Assembly: GCA_022565795.1 (NCBI GenBank)
Contig: JAIUMA010000018.1
Span: 1-50,317 of the forward strand
Origin: Balneolia bacterium
GTDB taxonomy: Bacteria > Bacteroidota > Rhodothermia > Balneolales > Cyclonatronaceae
Direction: 5' to 3'
Length of the DNA: 50,317 nt
In this document: one piece after another, positions 33,901-42,610 of the stretch
How positions within the stretch are numbered: position 1 is the first letter of the stretch
How the letters are laid out: each line of letters begins with the position of its first letter
Notes under the pieces: generated by a model
The model's database searches: none
The model's input: the letters and a program-made list of their open reading frames with translations, nothing else
Told to the model about the DNA's origin: nothing
Translations under genes and position numbers: made by a program

Positions 33901-36795
33901 CTACATTCTGTAGCGAATGCCAAGCTGTCCCCACCATGAGTTCCAGTTCTCGCGATAGGGGAAGCGCTCGTCGAGGTAGTAATCCATGTTAGAGTCGTCG
34001 AGCAGGTTCTTGAGCTCAAGGAAGACATAGGTTCCGCGAAGCACACGCTGGCTTGCCGATACGTCGAGCGAGCCAAAAGAGTCACGGTAGCGATCTGGGA
34101 AGGCGCCTTCACGCTCTGCAATTACGCTTGGTAATCTGGTGCTGGTACTCAGGAATGAACTGCTTTGGTAGTTGTAAGAGAGCATGCCGGAAAAGCCCAG
34201 ATAATCGAAAGACAGCGCGGTGTTAAGCACATGCGGCACCTGGTACGGAAGCGGGTATTTCTCGTCTCTTCCGTAATCGGCTTCCGAATAGGTATAGGTA
34301 TAGTTTGCAAACAAACCGAGACCGCTCAGTGCTCCGGGCAGGAAGGTGAAGCGCTGCTGCCAGCCAAACTCCATACCCCAGACCAGAGCGTTATCGCCGT
34401 TCAGAGGGGTTTCCTGAATCCAGCCTGCAAATTCACCGGCAGCTATTTCTGAAGACTCAAAGAAGGTGAAATCAGAAATGTATTTGTAGAACGCGCCTGC
34501 TGATACCATACCCACGTTCATGAAGTAATGCTCAACTGACAGATCCAGATTTGTAGAACGGAGAGATACCAACCCCGGATTTCCAACCTGGAGAACCTGG
34601 TCGTCGAAGTCTACAATTCTGTATGGAGACAGATCTCTGTAATTCGGGCGCTGAATGGTCTGGGTAACTGCAAAACGAACGTTGGTTCTGTCGGTGAGGC
34701 TGTACCGGGTGTGGAATGCAGGGAAGAAGTCGATGAAGCTGTCGCTGATATCAAGCGACCTGATGCCGTTGAAATCTCCGTTTTCATCGAATTGTACCTC
34801 ATTGGCCTGATTGTCCATATAGGTGAACTCAGCTCGTACACCACCGAGGAACATCCAACGGCCAACGTTGTGGGTAACCATGGCATAGGCAGAAGGAATT
34901 ACCTCTGTATTGCGGAATATCTGGTCCTGGCCATAGTAGGAATTGTACTCTTCGTCGGGAATCAGACGATCTGCAAACAGGCGCTCGAAATTTTCATTCG
35001 CCCAGTCGAAATCGAAATAGAATGGAATCTGCCATCCCTGGTTACCGCGCAGGTTGTAGGCATCACCCAGACGAAAGTCGGCCATGGTAATCGGCTCGGC
35101 AAATGAATATCGGGTGCGGTTACGCTCGCGTTCTTTTAGAGACCAGCGAATATCACCTCCTGTTTTAAATGCCCCGTCGGAACCAGACATCATGTATGGA
35201 ATTTCAATGTTGAAATTCGCCGAGGCTTCATGGTTCGTACCGAAGTTCGGGCTTTCGTAGTAGCTGTTCATAACCACATCTTCCGGGCGGATTGGCGGGC
35301 CTATCATACTGACTTGACCGGCCGTACGGTTTGAAATGTCGTAGGCGTAATCGAAGCCGTTGTCCTTACGGAATCCGTAGCGCGGGTTGTTTCCCCGGGC
35401 TCCGTCGAATCCGTACGAGTACGCTGCACGGTAATCCACATTAAAACCTGCCAGCCTGTGATTACCACCTGCGTTTATCGTATATAAATCTGTTACCCGT
35501 GGATCCCAGCGTGCATTGTAATCAAAACGTCCACGCTCACCGGTAGTAATTCCGCCAGGCAGGTAGGTTCCGCGGTCGAGTCTGTTAGTTACACGAATAC
35601 GGGTATTCTCGTTATTTCTGCGGCTGTAGGTTGCGCGCAGGGAGTAAGATGAAACGGTTGTCGGGTAGAAGTCGAAGGCCGCACTAAAGTTGTAGCGCTG
35701 ACGATCGATAGGGTAGAGTGATGGCTCCAGTCTCTCAAGCACATCCTCGGCCACTCCGTCGCCGGTCAAATCAACCGCTCCCCATCTGTGCCTTAAATCC
35801 TGCTGAAGGCGGTTGTCGCGACGGAAGCTGGCATTTATTACATAACTCAGCGTTTCGTTGCTTTCACCGTAGGTGAGGCCGGCATGGTAGTTCAGATCGG
35901 CCGGGGAGAAGCTGTTCACGCTATTGTTGTAGCCGGAGCTGGCCGTGAAGTTTACTATCCTGCTGTGGCCCACCGGGCGACGCGTAATCAGGTTGATGGA
36001 ACCGCTCACCGCATCGGCGTTCATGTCCGGAGTAAATGACTTATGGACCTCTACGGCCGCAATCATATCCGAAGAGATACCGCGCACATCGGTTTCTCGT
36101 CCGGTTCTGGAAGTAGATGGCATGCGCTGTCCGTCTACAGTAACGTTTCCGAACTCAGGTCCAAGACCGCGAATCATAACGTCACCGGCCTCTCCGCGGT
36201 CGTGTACGGTTGCGATGCCGGGAACGCGCTGAAGCGCATCAGCGATGGTAGGATCTGGGAAACGCTCCATTTGTTCGGAAGACACTACATTGCGCGAGTT
36301 CGAAGCCTGCCTCATCTGGGTGAAGGCACGAGACTGCCCGCGCTGTACGCCCATCACAATAACATCTTCGTTAATGACCAAATTTTCGGATAATTCGAAG
36401 CTAAGCTCCAGTCGCTGATTGGCTTCGAGGGTGATTTCCTCACGGTGCACATCATAGCCAATAAAACTAACTACAATTGTGTACTCACCTGCTGGAACAC
36501 GCCTAACGAGAAACGCTCCGTTTTGGTCGGCGGCATCGCCCAGGCGGGTGCCTTCGAGCACAACGGTTGCGCCCTGCATCGGCTCACCGGTTGATTTATC
36601 ACGAACCGTACCCGTTACAGAAGCCAACTGCTGCCGGGGATCGGTATCTGATGTTCCTGATTCTACGTTTGAAGAAGCAGGAGAGGCCGGAGCATAAACG
36701 CCGGCATAAGCAAGTTCTGAAGCACTTAAGCTGAAAAGTGAAAGCAGAACTACAGCTATACGTTTACCTTGTTTGTATAGATTTAGCCCATTCAT
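33901..36795 (-). CDS. TonB-dependent receptor with carboxypeptidase-regulatory domain
   Basis: A 964-residue outer-membrane transporter. The ATG at 36795 starts MNGLNLYKQGKRIAVVLLSL, a signal peptide; the open frame reaches 36855 but that extension looks non-coding. After the signal comes a carboxypeptidase D regulatory-like domain (about 55-135: VTGTVRDKSTGEPMQGATVV), a plug (about 160-270: ALQRVPGIATVHDRGEAGDV, then VTVDGQRMPST) and a barrel ending in ...WWGQLGIRYRM with a terminal aromatic-hydrophobic pattern. No SusD partner is adjacent, so it resembles stand-alone receptors. The downstream phosphatase suggests a phosphorus-containing ligand. Confidence 0.93.
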   Translation of the reverse strand: MNGLNLYKQGKRIAVVLLSLFSLSASELAYAGVYAPASPASSNVESGTSDTDPRQQLASVTGTVRDKSTGEPMQGATVVLEGTRLGDAADQNGAFLVRRVPAGEYTIVVSFIGYDVHREEITLEANQRLELSFELSENLVINEDVIVMGVQRGQSRAFTQMRQASNSRNVVSSEQMERFPDPTIADALQRVPGIATVHDRGEAGDVMIRGLGPEFGNVTVDGQRMPSTSRTGRETDVRGISSDMIAAVEVHKSFTPDMNADAVSGSINLITRRPVGHSRIVNFTASSGYNNSVNSFSPADLNYHAGLTYGESNETLSYVINASFRRDNRLQQDLRHRWGAVDLTGDGVAEDVLERLEPSLYPIDRQRYNFSAAFDFYPTTVSSYSLRATYSRRNNENTRIRVTNRLDRGTYLPGGITTGERGRFDYNARWDPRVTDLYTINAGGNHRLAGFNVDYRAAYSYGFDGARGNNPRYGFRKDNGFDYAYDISNRTAGQVSMIGPPIRPEDVVMNSYYESPNFGTNHEASANFNIEIPYMMSGSDGAFKTGGDIRWSLKERERNRTRYSFAEPITMADFRLGDAYNLRGNQGWQIPFYFDFDWANENFERLFADRLIPDEEYNSYYGQDQIFRNTEVIPSAYAMVTHNVGRWMFLGGVRAEFTYMDNQANEVQFDENGDFNGIRSLDISDSFIDFFPAFHTRYSLTDRTNVRFAVTQTIQRPNYRDLSPYRIVDFDDQVLQVGNPGLVSLRSTNLDLSVEHYFMNVGMVSAGAFYKYISDFTFFESSEIAAGEFAGWIQETPLNGDNALVWGMEFGWQQRFTFLPGALSGLGLFANYTYTYSEADYGRDEKYPLPYQVPHVLNTALSFDYLGFSGMLSYNYQSSSFLSTSTRLPSVIAEREGAFPDRYRDSFGSLDVSASQRVLRGTYVFLELKNLLDDSNMDYYLDERFPYRENWNSWWGQLGIRYRM

Positions 36796-37126
36796 TTTAT
36801 TAAGTGTTACATGATTGAAGGAATTGATACAGCCCGACGGTATATCCGGCTTCACTAAACTCTATGTCTTATGTTATCCCTGGGTAAACTAAATGTGAAA
36901 ATCCTGTTAAGTGGCTTCAACCAGATTTAATTGATAGGCGCCTTGTGGCCCATTGAACGGTGTTAAGTCATGTTACCTCAATGTTTTGTGGAAAACTTGT
37001 GATAAACAGGTAGGAGAATTTCTTCACATGGCTGAAAAGTGATCCCGAAAATGCCCTTCAAATTTGGTTATTTTAAAAGCGGGAATAGAGCACATTTTAA
37101 GTGAACAGGAACCCTCCGGAATTACT
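36796..37126. other. Divergent promoter region between TonB receptor and pdxH genes
   Basis: A 331-base gene-free stretch. Near 36960-36985 three spaced GTT-starting words (GTTAAGTCAT, GTTACCTCAAT, GTTTTGTGG) recur at about one helical turn. They could be a tandem activator site but the match is weak. Nothing else stands out. Confidence 0.4.
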
Positions 37127-37825
37127 ATGATTGGAAGCCTTAAAAGATGGATGAAGAAAAGAGACGTTGCGAGCTGGCGCACGGCCGTGGCGGCTGTCCG
37201 GCGGGAGTACACAGGAGAACCGCTTACTGAGGAGCGCGCCGGTGATGATCCGTTTAGCCTGTTTGAGAAATGGTATGCCGATGCGGCTGAACAAAGCCTG
37301 TTCGACGCCAATTCTTTTGTCCTCTCAACCGCAGTTGATGGCAAACCACGCTCACGGGTTGTCCTTCTGAAAGGATTTGATGGAAAAGGCTTCGTATTCT
37401 ATACCAACTACGAAAGTGATAAAGGAAGGGAGATAGAGGCAAATCCACACGTTTGTGTAAATTTCAACTGGCCGGAGTCATTTCGTCAGCTCAGAATCGA
37501 AGGGACGGCCGAAAAGATAAGTGATGAGGAGTCTGATGTCTATTTTAACTCAAGACCGTTTGAAAGCAATCTGAGCGCGGTTGCGTCTCCCCAAAGCAGA
37601 AAAGTGAGCAGCCGCGAGGAGCTGGAGATGGCACAGTCACGACTGCGGGAGGAGCACCGGAAAGGAATGAAGCCGCTGAAGAGACCATCAAATTGGGGCG
37701 GCTACCGGATTTTACCCCAAAAGTATGAGTTTTGGCAGGGAAGAACGGGACGGCTTCATGACCGCATCATCTTCGAAAAAAACAGCGACGGAAAAAGCTG
37801 GCTAAAATCCAGACTGGCACCTTGA
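37127..37825 (+). CDS. pdxH: Pyridoxamine/pyridoxine 5'-phosphate oxidase
   Basis: An FMN enzyme that oxidises pyridoxamine or pyridoxine 5'-phosphate to PLP. FMN-binding blocks are PRSRVVLLKGFDGKGFVFYT and SDKGREIEANP; the C-terminal WGGYRILPQKYEFWQGRTGRLHDR is diagnostic. The start at 37127 (MIGSLKRWMKKRD) gives 232 residues, slightly longer than typical; 37151 is an alternative and would give about 224. The N-terminal RREYTGEPLTEERAGDDPF segment is normal for the family. Single gene, convergent with dusB. Confidence 0.93.
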   Translation: MIGSLKRWMKKRDVASWRTAVAAVRREYTGEPLTEERAGDDPFSLFEKWYADAAEQSLFDANSFVLSTAVDGKPRSRVVLLKGFDGKGFVFYTNYESDKGREIEANPHVCVNFNWPESFRQLRIEGTAEKISDEESDVYFNSRPFESNLSAVASPQSRKVSSREELEMAQSRLREEHRKGMKPLKRPSNWGGYRILPQKYEFWQGRTGRLHDRIIFEKNSDGKSWLKSRLAP

Positions 37826-37859
37826 TACAGCATTTTAGTGCCGGCAGTGTTTCTATAAG

Positions 37860-38849
37860 CTAAATCGCCACCGGGTAGTATTTGCTTTCGTCGAAGTTAA
37901 GCAGGGCTTCGATGATGGGCTGAGGGGTGTCGTGCTGCATGAGTTCCATGCGCAATTGCTTGCCGTTGCGAATTCCTTTCAGATAGTTGCCGTAGTGCTT
38001 TTTCATGGTGATAACGCCATATTTCTCGCCGTGGTGATGCACCGAGGCCCGAAGCTGATCCGCACAAACTTCCAGGCGGTCGCGCAGTGTTGGTTCGGGC
38101 AGCAGCTCACCAGTTTCGAGGTAGACTTTCACCTGTTTGAAAATCCACGGATTCCCGATGGCTGCGCGTCCGATCATGATGCCGTCAACGCCGGTGCTTT
38201 CAAATACGTGCCTGGCTTCCTGAGGAGTGGTGATATCACCATTTCCAATAATCGGTATCTCAAGACCGGGTGTGTCTTTCAGGATTTTGAGGTATTCCCA
38301 GCGCGCTTCACCTTTATATCCCTGTGCACGGGTTCGGCAGTGTACAGTAAGCGCCTTTACGCCAATTCGCTGAAGCATAAGCGCAACTTCCTGAATACGA
38401 ATGGAGTCTTCATCCCAGCCAAGCCGGGTTTTTACCGTTACGGGCAGGCTTGTAGCTCCGACTACTTTCTCGGTCATTCTTTCCATTAGTCCAAGATCGC
38501 GCAGACAGGCTGACCCGGCGTTTTTCTTCACCACTTTGTAAACAGGGCACCCAAAGTTGATATCAATAAAATCCGGGTGATTATCAGCGGCAATCTGCGC
38601 AGCGCCTTCCATAGCTTCCTCACGTCCGCCAAAAATCTGAATACCAAACGGGCGCTCCATTTCTTCGAACCTCATTTTATGGAGGGACTTATCTGAATCA
38701 CGGATGATGGCTTCCGAGCTGATGAACTCAGTGTAGACCACATCGGCGCCAAGCTTCTTACAAACCTGCCGGAAAGGCGAGTCGCTTACGTCTTCCATAG
38801 GAGCAAGAAGTACCGGTTTTTCAGAGAGCTGGATGTGTGAAATGTTCAT
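37860..38849 (-). CDS. dusB: tRNA-dihydrouridine synthase
   Basis: A flavoenzyme that reduces uridines in the tRNA D-loop. The TIM-barrel starts VLLAPMEDVSDSPFR, the catalytic cysteine is in INFGCPVYKVVKKNAGSACL, and FMN phosphate motifs are IGNGDITTP and VDGIMIGRAAIGNPWIF. At 329 residues it is a DusB-type member by motif and length; the exact position modified is not readable. It is divergent from fbaB with a 296-base gap. Confidence 0.92.
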   Translation of the reverse strand: MNISHIQLSEKPVLLAPMEDVSDSPFRQVCKKLGADVVYTEFISSEAIIRDSDKSLHKMRFEEMERPFGIQIFGGREEAMEGAAQIAADNHPDFIDINFGCPVYKVVKKNAGSACLRDLGLMERMTEKVVGATSLPVTVKTRLGWDEDSIRIQEVALMLQRIGVKALTVHCRTRAQGYKGEARWEYLKILKDTPGLEIPIIGNGDITTPQEARHVFESTGVDGIMIGRAAIGNPWIFKQVKVYLETGELLPEPTLRDRLEVCADQLRASVHHHGEKYGVITMKKHYGNYLKGIRNGKQLRMELMQHDTPQPIIEALLNFDESKYYPVAI

Positions 38850-39128
38850 GCGGAAAGTGCGTTCAGAATTGATTTAGGATAAGTTTTAAATATACGCAAA
38901 ATATAGAAGAGAGGCACACCTGCCGGAAGAACAGGAGCGTTTGCCTGAGTCCTTTAAACATATCCTGATCATACGAACATGGCGTTTAAAAAGCTCAATA
39001 TATAAAAGCGCTTTTATGTTAAGGGTTCACAAAAACTGAATATGCGTGTTTAAAATCTCATACTTCTATTCAAAATTGAATTTCAAAAATGGTATATTAC
39101 GCGCATTCAATGTTATGAAAACAACCTT

Positions 39129-39134
39129 AGGAGG
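39129..39134 (+). promoter_or_regulatory. Strong Shine-Dalgarno site of fbaB
   Basis: AGGAGG sits 11 bases before the ATG of fbaB. Most genes in this window have A/T-rich leaders without such a site, so it stands out and fits high expression. Confidence 0.75.
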
Positions 39135-39145
39135 TTTAACACAAA

Positions 39146-40222
39146 ATGGCATTATCATTATCCAAAATTGAGCAGCTTTTAGCTGGAGAAGCAGACACAC
39201 TTCTCAACCACGAGTGCAAGACTATACCCAAATCTTCTGTGCACCTTCCATCATCCGACTTTGTAGATAACGTTTGGGCACACTCCGACCGTAACATCCG
39301 CGTGCTTCGGAATATGCAGTCAATTTACAACACCGGCCGCCTTGCCGGAACCGGCTACATGTCGATTCTTCCTGTAGATCAGGGTATCGAGCATTCAGCG
39401 GGTGCATCCTTTGCAAAGAACCCTATTTATTTCGACCCTGAGAACATCGTAAAACTTGCTATTGAAGGTGGCTGTAACGCTGTTGCTTCCACATTTGGCG
39501 TGCTCGGTTCTGTAGCCCGCAAGTATGCGCACAAAATTCCTTTTGTGGTTAAGATTAACCACAACGAGCTGATGACCTATCCGAACAACTACGATCAGAT
39601 TATGTACGGAACGATCGATCAGGCCTACGAAATGGGTGCTGCTGCCATTGGAGCAACCATCTACTTCGGTTCTGAAGAGTCCAATCGTCAGATTATTGAA
39701 GTTGCACAGGCTTTTGCCTATGCGCACGAGCTCGGAATGGCTACTATTCTTTGGTGCTACACGCGTAACGATGCCTTCAAAAAAGACGGCGTTGATTACC
39801 ACGTAGCTGCTGACCTTACCGGCCAGGCTAACCACCTTGGTGTTACCATCGAAGCCGACATCATTAAGCAGAAGCTTCCTGAAGTAAACGGCGGATTTAA
39901 AGCGCTGAACGCAGGTGACTCTTCTTATGGCAAGCTCGACGAGCGTATCTACACTGAGCTCACCAGCGATCACCCGATCGACCTTACCCGCTACCAGCTG
40001 GCCAACTGCTACATGGGCCGTGCCAACCTGATTAACTCAGGCGGAGCATCTGGTTCCAACGACTTCGCTGATGCGGTTAAGACTGCTGTTATCAATAAGC
40101 GTGCAGGTGGTGCTGGTCTCATTTCCGGCCGTAAGGCGTTCCAGCGCCCAATGGCAGAAGGAGCAGAGCTGCTTCAGGCTATTCAGGATGTGTATCTTAA
40201 TGACAAGATTACCATCGCATAA
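39146..40222 (+). CDS. fbaB: Class I fructose-bisphosphate aldolase (FbaB/DhnA type)
   Basis: A Schiff-base aldolase that splits fructose 1,6-bisphosphate in glycolysis or works in reverse in gluconeogenesis. Family blocks are [17 protein letters not shown] (about 68-84), [36 protein letters not shown] and the C-terminal [15 protein letters not shown]. Length 358 matches the archaeal-type class I aldolase of E. coli FbaB. The gene has an optimal ribosome-binding site and a strong terminator, as expected for an abundant central enzyme. Confidence 0.95.
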   Translation: MALSLSKIEQLLAGEADTLLNHECKTIPKSSVHLPSSDFVDNVWAHSDRNIRVLRNMQSIYNTGRLAGTGYMSILPVDQGIEHSAGASFAKNPIYFDPENIVKLAIEGGCNAVASTFGVLGSVARKYAHKIPFVVKINHNELMTYPNNYDQIMYGTIDQAYEMGAAAIGATIYFGSEESNRQIIEVAQAFAYAHELGMATILWCYTRNDAFKKDGVDYHVAADLTGQANHLGVTIEADIIKQKLPEVNGGFKALNAGDSSYGKLDERIYTELTSDHPIDLTRYQLANCYMGRANLINSGGASGSNDFADAVKTAVINKRAGGAGLISGRKAFQRPMAEGAELLQAIQDVYLNDKITIA

Positions 40223-40256
40223 ATACCTGCTGTTTTCAGCACGTTTTACTACCTTA

Positions 40257-40292
40257 ATGGAGCCGGATATTTCTTCCGGTTCCATTTTTTTT
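40257..40292 (+). terminator. Terminator of fbaB
   Basis: ATGGAGCCGGA pairs with TCCGGTTCCAT (one G-U) around a 7-base loop, followed by eight T residues, 35 bases after the fbaB stop. Confidence 0.9.
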
Positions 40293-40356
40293 GTCCGAAA
40301 TTTATCCAGCGAATAACCTTTCACATTAAGACAAACACACAGAACCCGACTGATTG

Positions 40357-41298
40357 ATGAAGAACAGAATCTGCAGTTTATTTGGTATTCAATATCCGAT
40401 TATTCAGGCCGGTATGGTTTGGTGCTCCGGCTGGAGGCTTGCAGCAGCAGTATCCGAAAAGGGAGGACTCGGCATAATCGGCGCAGGGTCTATGTATCCT
40501 GAAGTACTTCGGGAGCACATTACAAAGCTTAAAGCAGCAACGGATAAGCCTTTTGCAGTGAACGTGCCGCTTTTGTATCCGGATATTGACAAGATTATGC
40601 AGATCATTGTGGATGAAGAAGTGCCCATCGTATTTACTTCAGCTGGAAACCCCGCCGCCTGGACCGGCTGGCTGAAGGAGCGGGACAAAACTGTGGTTCA
40701 CGTTGTTCCTAGCGTAAAGCTTGCTCTGAAGTGTCAGGAACGGGGAGTTGATGCTGTTGTTTGTGAAGGCTTCGAAGCCGGCGGACACAACGGAAAAGAT
40801 GAAATAACCAGCATGTGCCTTATTCCGCAGGTCGCTGACGCTGTAACCGTTCCGGTTATTGCCGCCGGAGGAATTGGTGACGGTCGCGCGATTGCGGCCG
40901 CTCTCGCTCTGGGAGCAGATGCAGTTCAGATCGGATCGCGTTTTGCGGCCACGGCAGAAAGCTCGGCCCATCAAAACTTCAAACAAAAGGTAGTAGAGGC
41001 AGACGATACGGCTACGGTCCTCACCATGAAAAACGTGGTTCCGGTCAGGCTGATAAAAAATAGCTTCTACGATAGAATTCTGGAAGCCGAACAGCGATGC
41101 GCAACACCGGATGAGATTCGTGAAATACTCGGTAAACGACGCGCTAAAGCTGGAATATTCGAGGGTGATATGACTGAAGGCGAGCTGGAAATTGGTCAGG
41201 TTGCCGGCCTTATTAAAGATGTGCCGACGGCTGCAGAACTTTTTGATCGCCTACTCGAAGAATACCGGGAAGCGACTGCATCTCTGACGCAGCTTTAG
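40357..41298 (+). CDS. Nitronate monooxygenase / FabK-like flavin oxidoreductase
   Basis: An FMN TIM-barrel enzyme of about 313 residues. ATG at 40357 is chosen over TTG at 40354. Typical features are PIIQAGMVWCSGWRLAAAVS at the N-terminus, the active-site histidine in CEGFEAGGHNG, and the FMN-phosphate motifs VIAAGGIGDGRAIAAALALGA and VQIGSRF. Nitronate monooxygenase, enoyl-ACP reductase FabK and related oxidoreductases share these, and length and motifs do not settle between them. Monocistronic or with the next gene (119-base gap). Confidence 0.85.
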   Translation: MKNRICSLFGIQYPIIQAGMVWCSGWRLAAAVSEKGGLGIIGAGSMYPEVLREHITKLKAATDKPFAVNVPLLYPDIDKIMQIIVDEEVPIVFTSAGNPAAWTGWLKERDKTVVHVVPSVKLALKCQERGVDAVVCEGFEAGGHNGKDEITSMCLIPQVADAVTVPVIAAGGIGDGRAIAAALALGADAVQIGSRFAATAESSAHQNFKQKVVEADDTATVLTMKNVVPVRLIKNSFYDRILEAEQRCATPDEIREILGKRRAKAGIFEGDMTEGELEIGQVAGLIKDVPTAAELFDRLLEEYREATASLTQL

Positions 41299-41417
41299 TT
41301 CACGAAAAATTGCCAGGGGCCGGGGTGTTAATCAAACATCCGATTTCAGGATTATGTATCTTGCGAGCTTGCTAGTCGGTCGGTTATAACCAGAACTTTC
41401 AGCAATACTTTCAATAT

Positions 41418-42593
41418 TTGTCGGATTCCCAGAAATATATCGCGCAGTCTCCGAAAGACTTATTTTCGAGTAAGTACCTCTTTGTATCGATTTCGCTAAG
41501 CGTCATTGCCACGGCTATTGTGCTCTACTTCACGTACACCCCTGAAGGATGGGAATATGTCGTTCTGAAGCGCATGCCCGGTCTGGTGATTGCCTGCTTT
41601 GTGCTTTTTCTCAAAATCTGGTGGACAGCCGCCAAGATTCGTCTTCTCGCTGATAATAAACTGACCTGGGCCGGTGCTTTTCGGATTGTGATATCATGGG
41701 ATTTTGCATCAGCCATTACGCCTTCTACCATCGGCGGTGCTCCGCTTGGAATCTACGCCATGACCCGCGAGCATATTCCGTTGGGCAAAGCGAGCGCCAT
41801 CACTCTGTATAGTTTGCTGCTGGATCAGATGTTTTATATAACCGTGATTCCAATACTGCTCATTGCCGGAATCTATTTGGAGGTCATTCCGGACAGCACG
41901 GGCTTCATCGGGAAATCAGCCATGGCGGTGGTGTATATCAGCCTGCTTGGCTATGGTCTCATTCTTGCCTATGGCGTGCTTGTGAACCCCATGTCGCTCA
42001 AAAAAGCAGTGAGAGCGCTATTTAAACTACCATTTTTGCGGAAACATGCGGATACGGTCGAGCGCGAGCTGGATAATCTTGTTGATACCTCAGAAGGGCT
42101 TCGTAAAAAACCAATCAGCTTTCTGGTGAAGACCTATATTCTTGCATCACTCGCCTGGATGGCCCGGGCATCGCTTCCTGCAATTGTAGTGCTCAGTTTT
42201 CTTCCGGCCGATGAACTGCTTCTCTTCCTGCGCAGTTTTGCGATGTCTTTTGCCAGCTTATTTATGCCAACGCCTGGAGGCAGCGGTGGCGTTGAGGCCC
42301 TGTTTGTCATTTTTCTTGGACCGTTATTTGCGCGCGAGGCTTTTATTGGTATTGCAACATTCATGTGGCGATTCATCACCTTTTATTCGCTTATCGGTAT
42401 CGGTATAATGGTGATGAGCTGGTATCTGAACAATGCGGTAGTAAATACTTTTGGTGAGCTGGCCGCAAAAGAGAAGAAGACTTCGGGTGATGAGTTGTCC
42501 GGGTCCGATGCCGACTCTGCCAATGCTTCATATTTTTCCGGTAATGGTTCAGATCCGGGGCATAAACCGAAAGAAAATCCCGACAGGGCTTAA
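41418..42593 (+). CDS. YbhN/UPF0104-type integral membrane protein (LPG-synthase TM domain)
   Basis: A 391-residue protein with about eight membrane segments from residue 22 to 360. The blocks AFRIVISWDFASAITPSTIGGAPLGIYAM and SLFMPTPGGSGGVEALF are the two conserved patches of the lysylphosphatidylglycerol-synthase transmembrane (flippase-like) domain. No synthetase domain is attached, so it is the stand-alone UPF0104 form, presumably lipid-handling. The start is TTG at 41418; the first in-frame ATG is deep inside the first helices. The 40-residue tail is polar and Ser/Asp-rich. radA follows 17 bases later. Confidence 0.85.
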   Translation: MSDSQKYIAQSPKDLFSSKYLFVSISLSVIATAIVLYFTYTPEGWEYVVLKRMPGLVIACFVLFLKIWWTAAKIRLLADNKLTWAGAFRIVISWDFASAITPSTIGGAPLGIYAMTREHIPLGKASAITLYSLLLDQMFYITVIPILLIAGIYLEVIPDSTGFIGKSAMAVVYISLLGYGLILAYGVLVNPMSLKKAVRALFKLPFLRKHADTVERELDNLVDTSEGLRKKPISFLVKTYILASLAWMARASLPAIVVLSFLPADELLLFLRSFAMSFASLFMPTPGGSGGVEALFVIFLGPLFAREAFIGIATFMWRFITFYSLIGIGIMVMSWYLNNAVVNTFGELAAKEKKTSGDELSGSDADSANASYFSGNGSDPGHKPKENPDRA

Positions 42594-42610
42594 GAGAAAA
42601 TTGTGTAATC

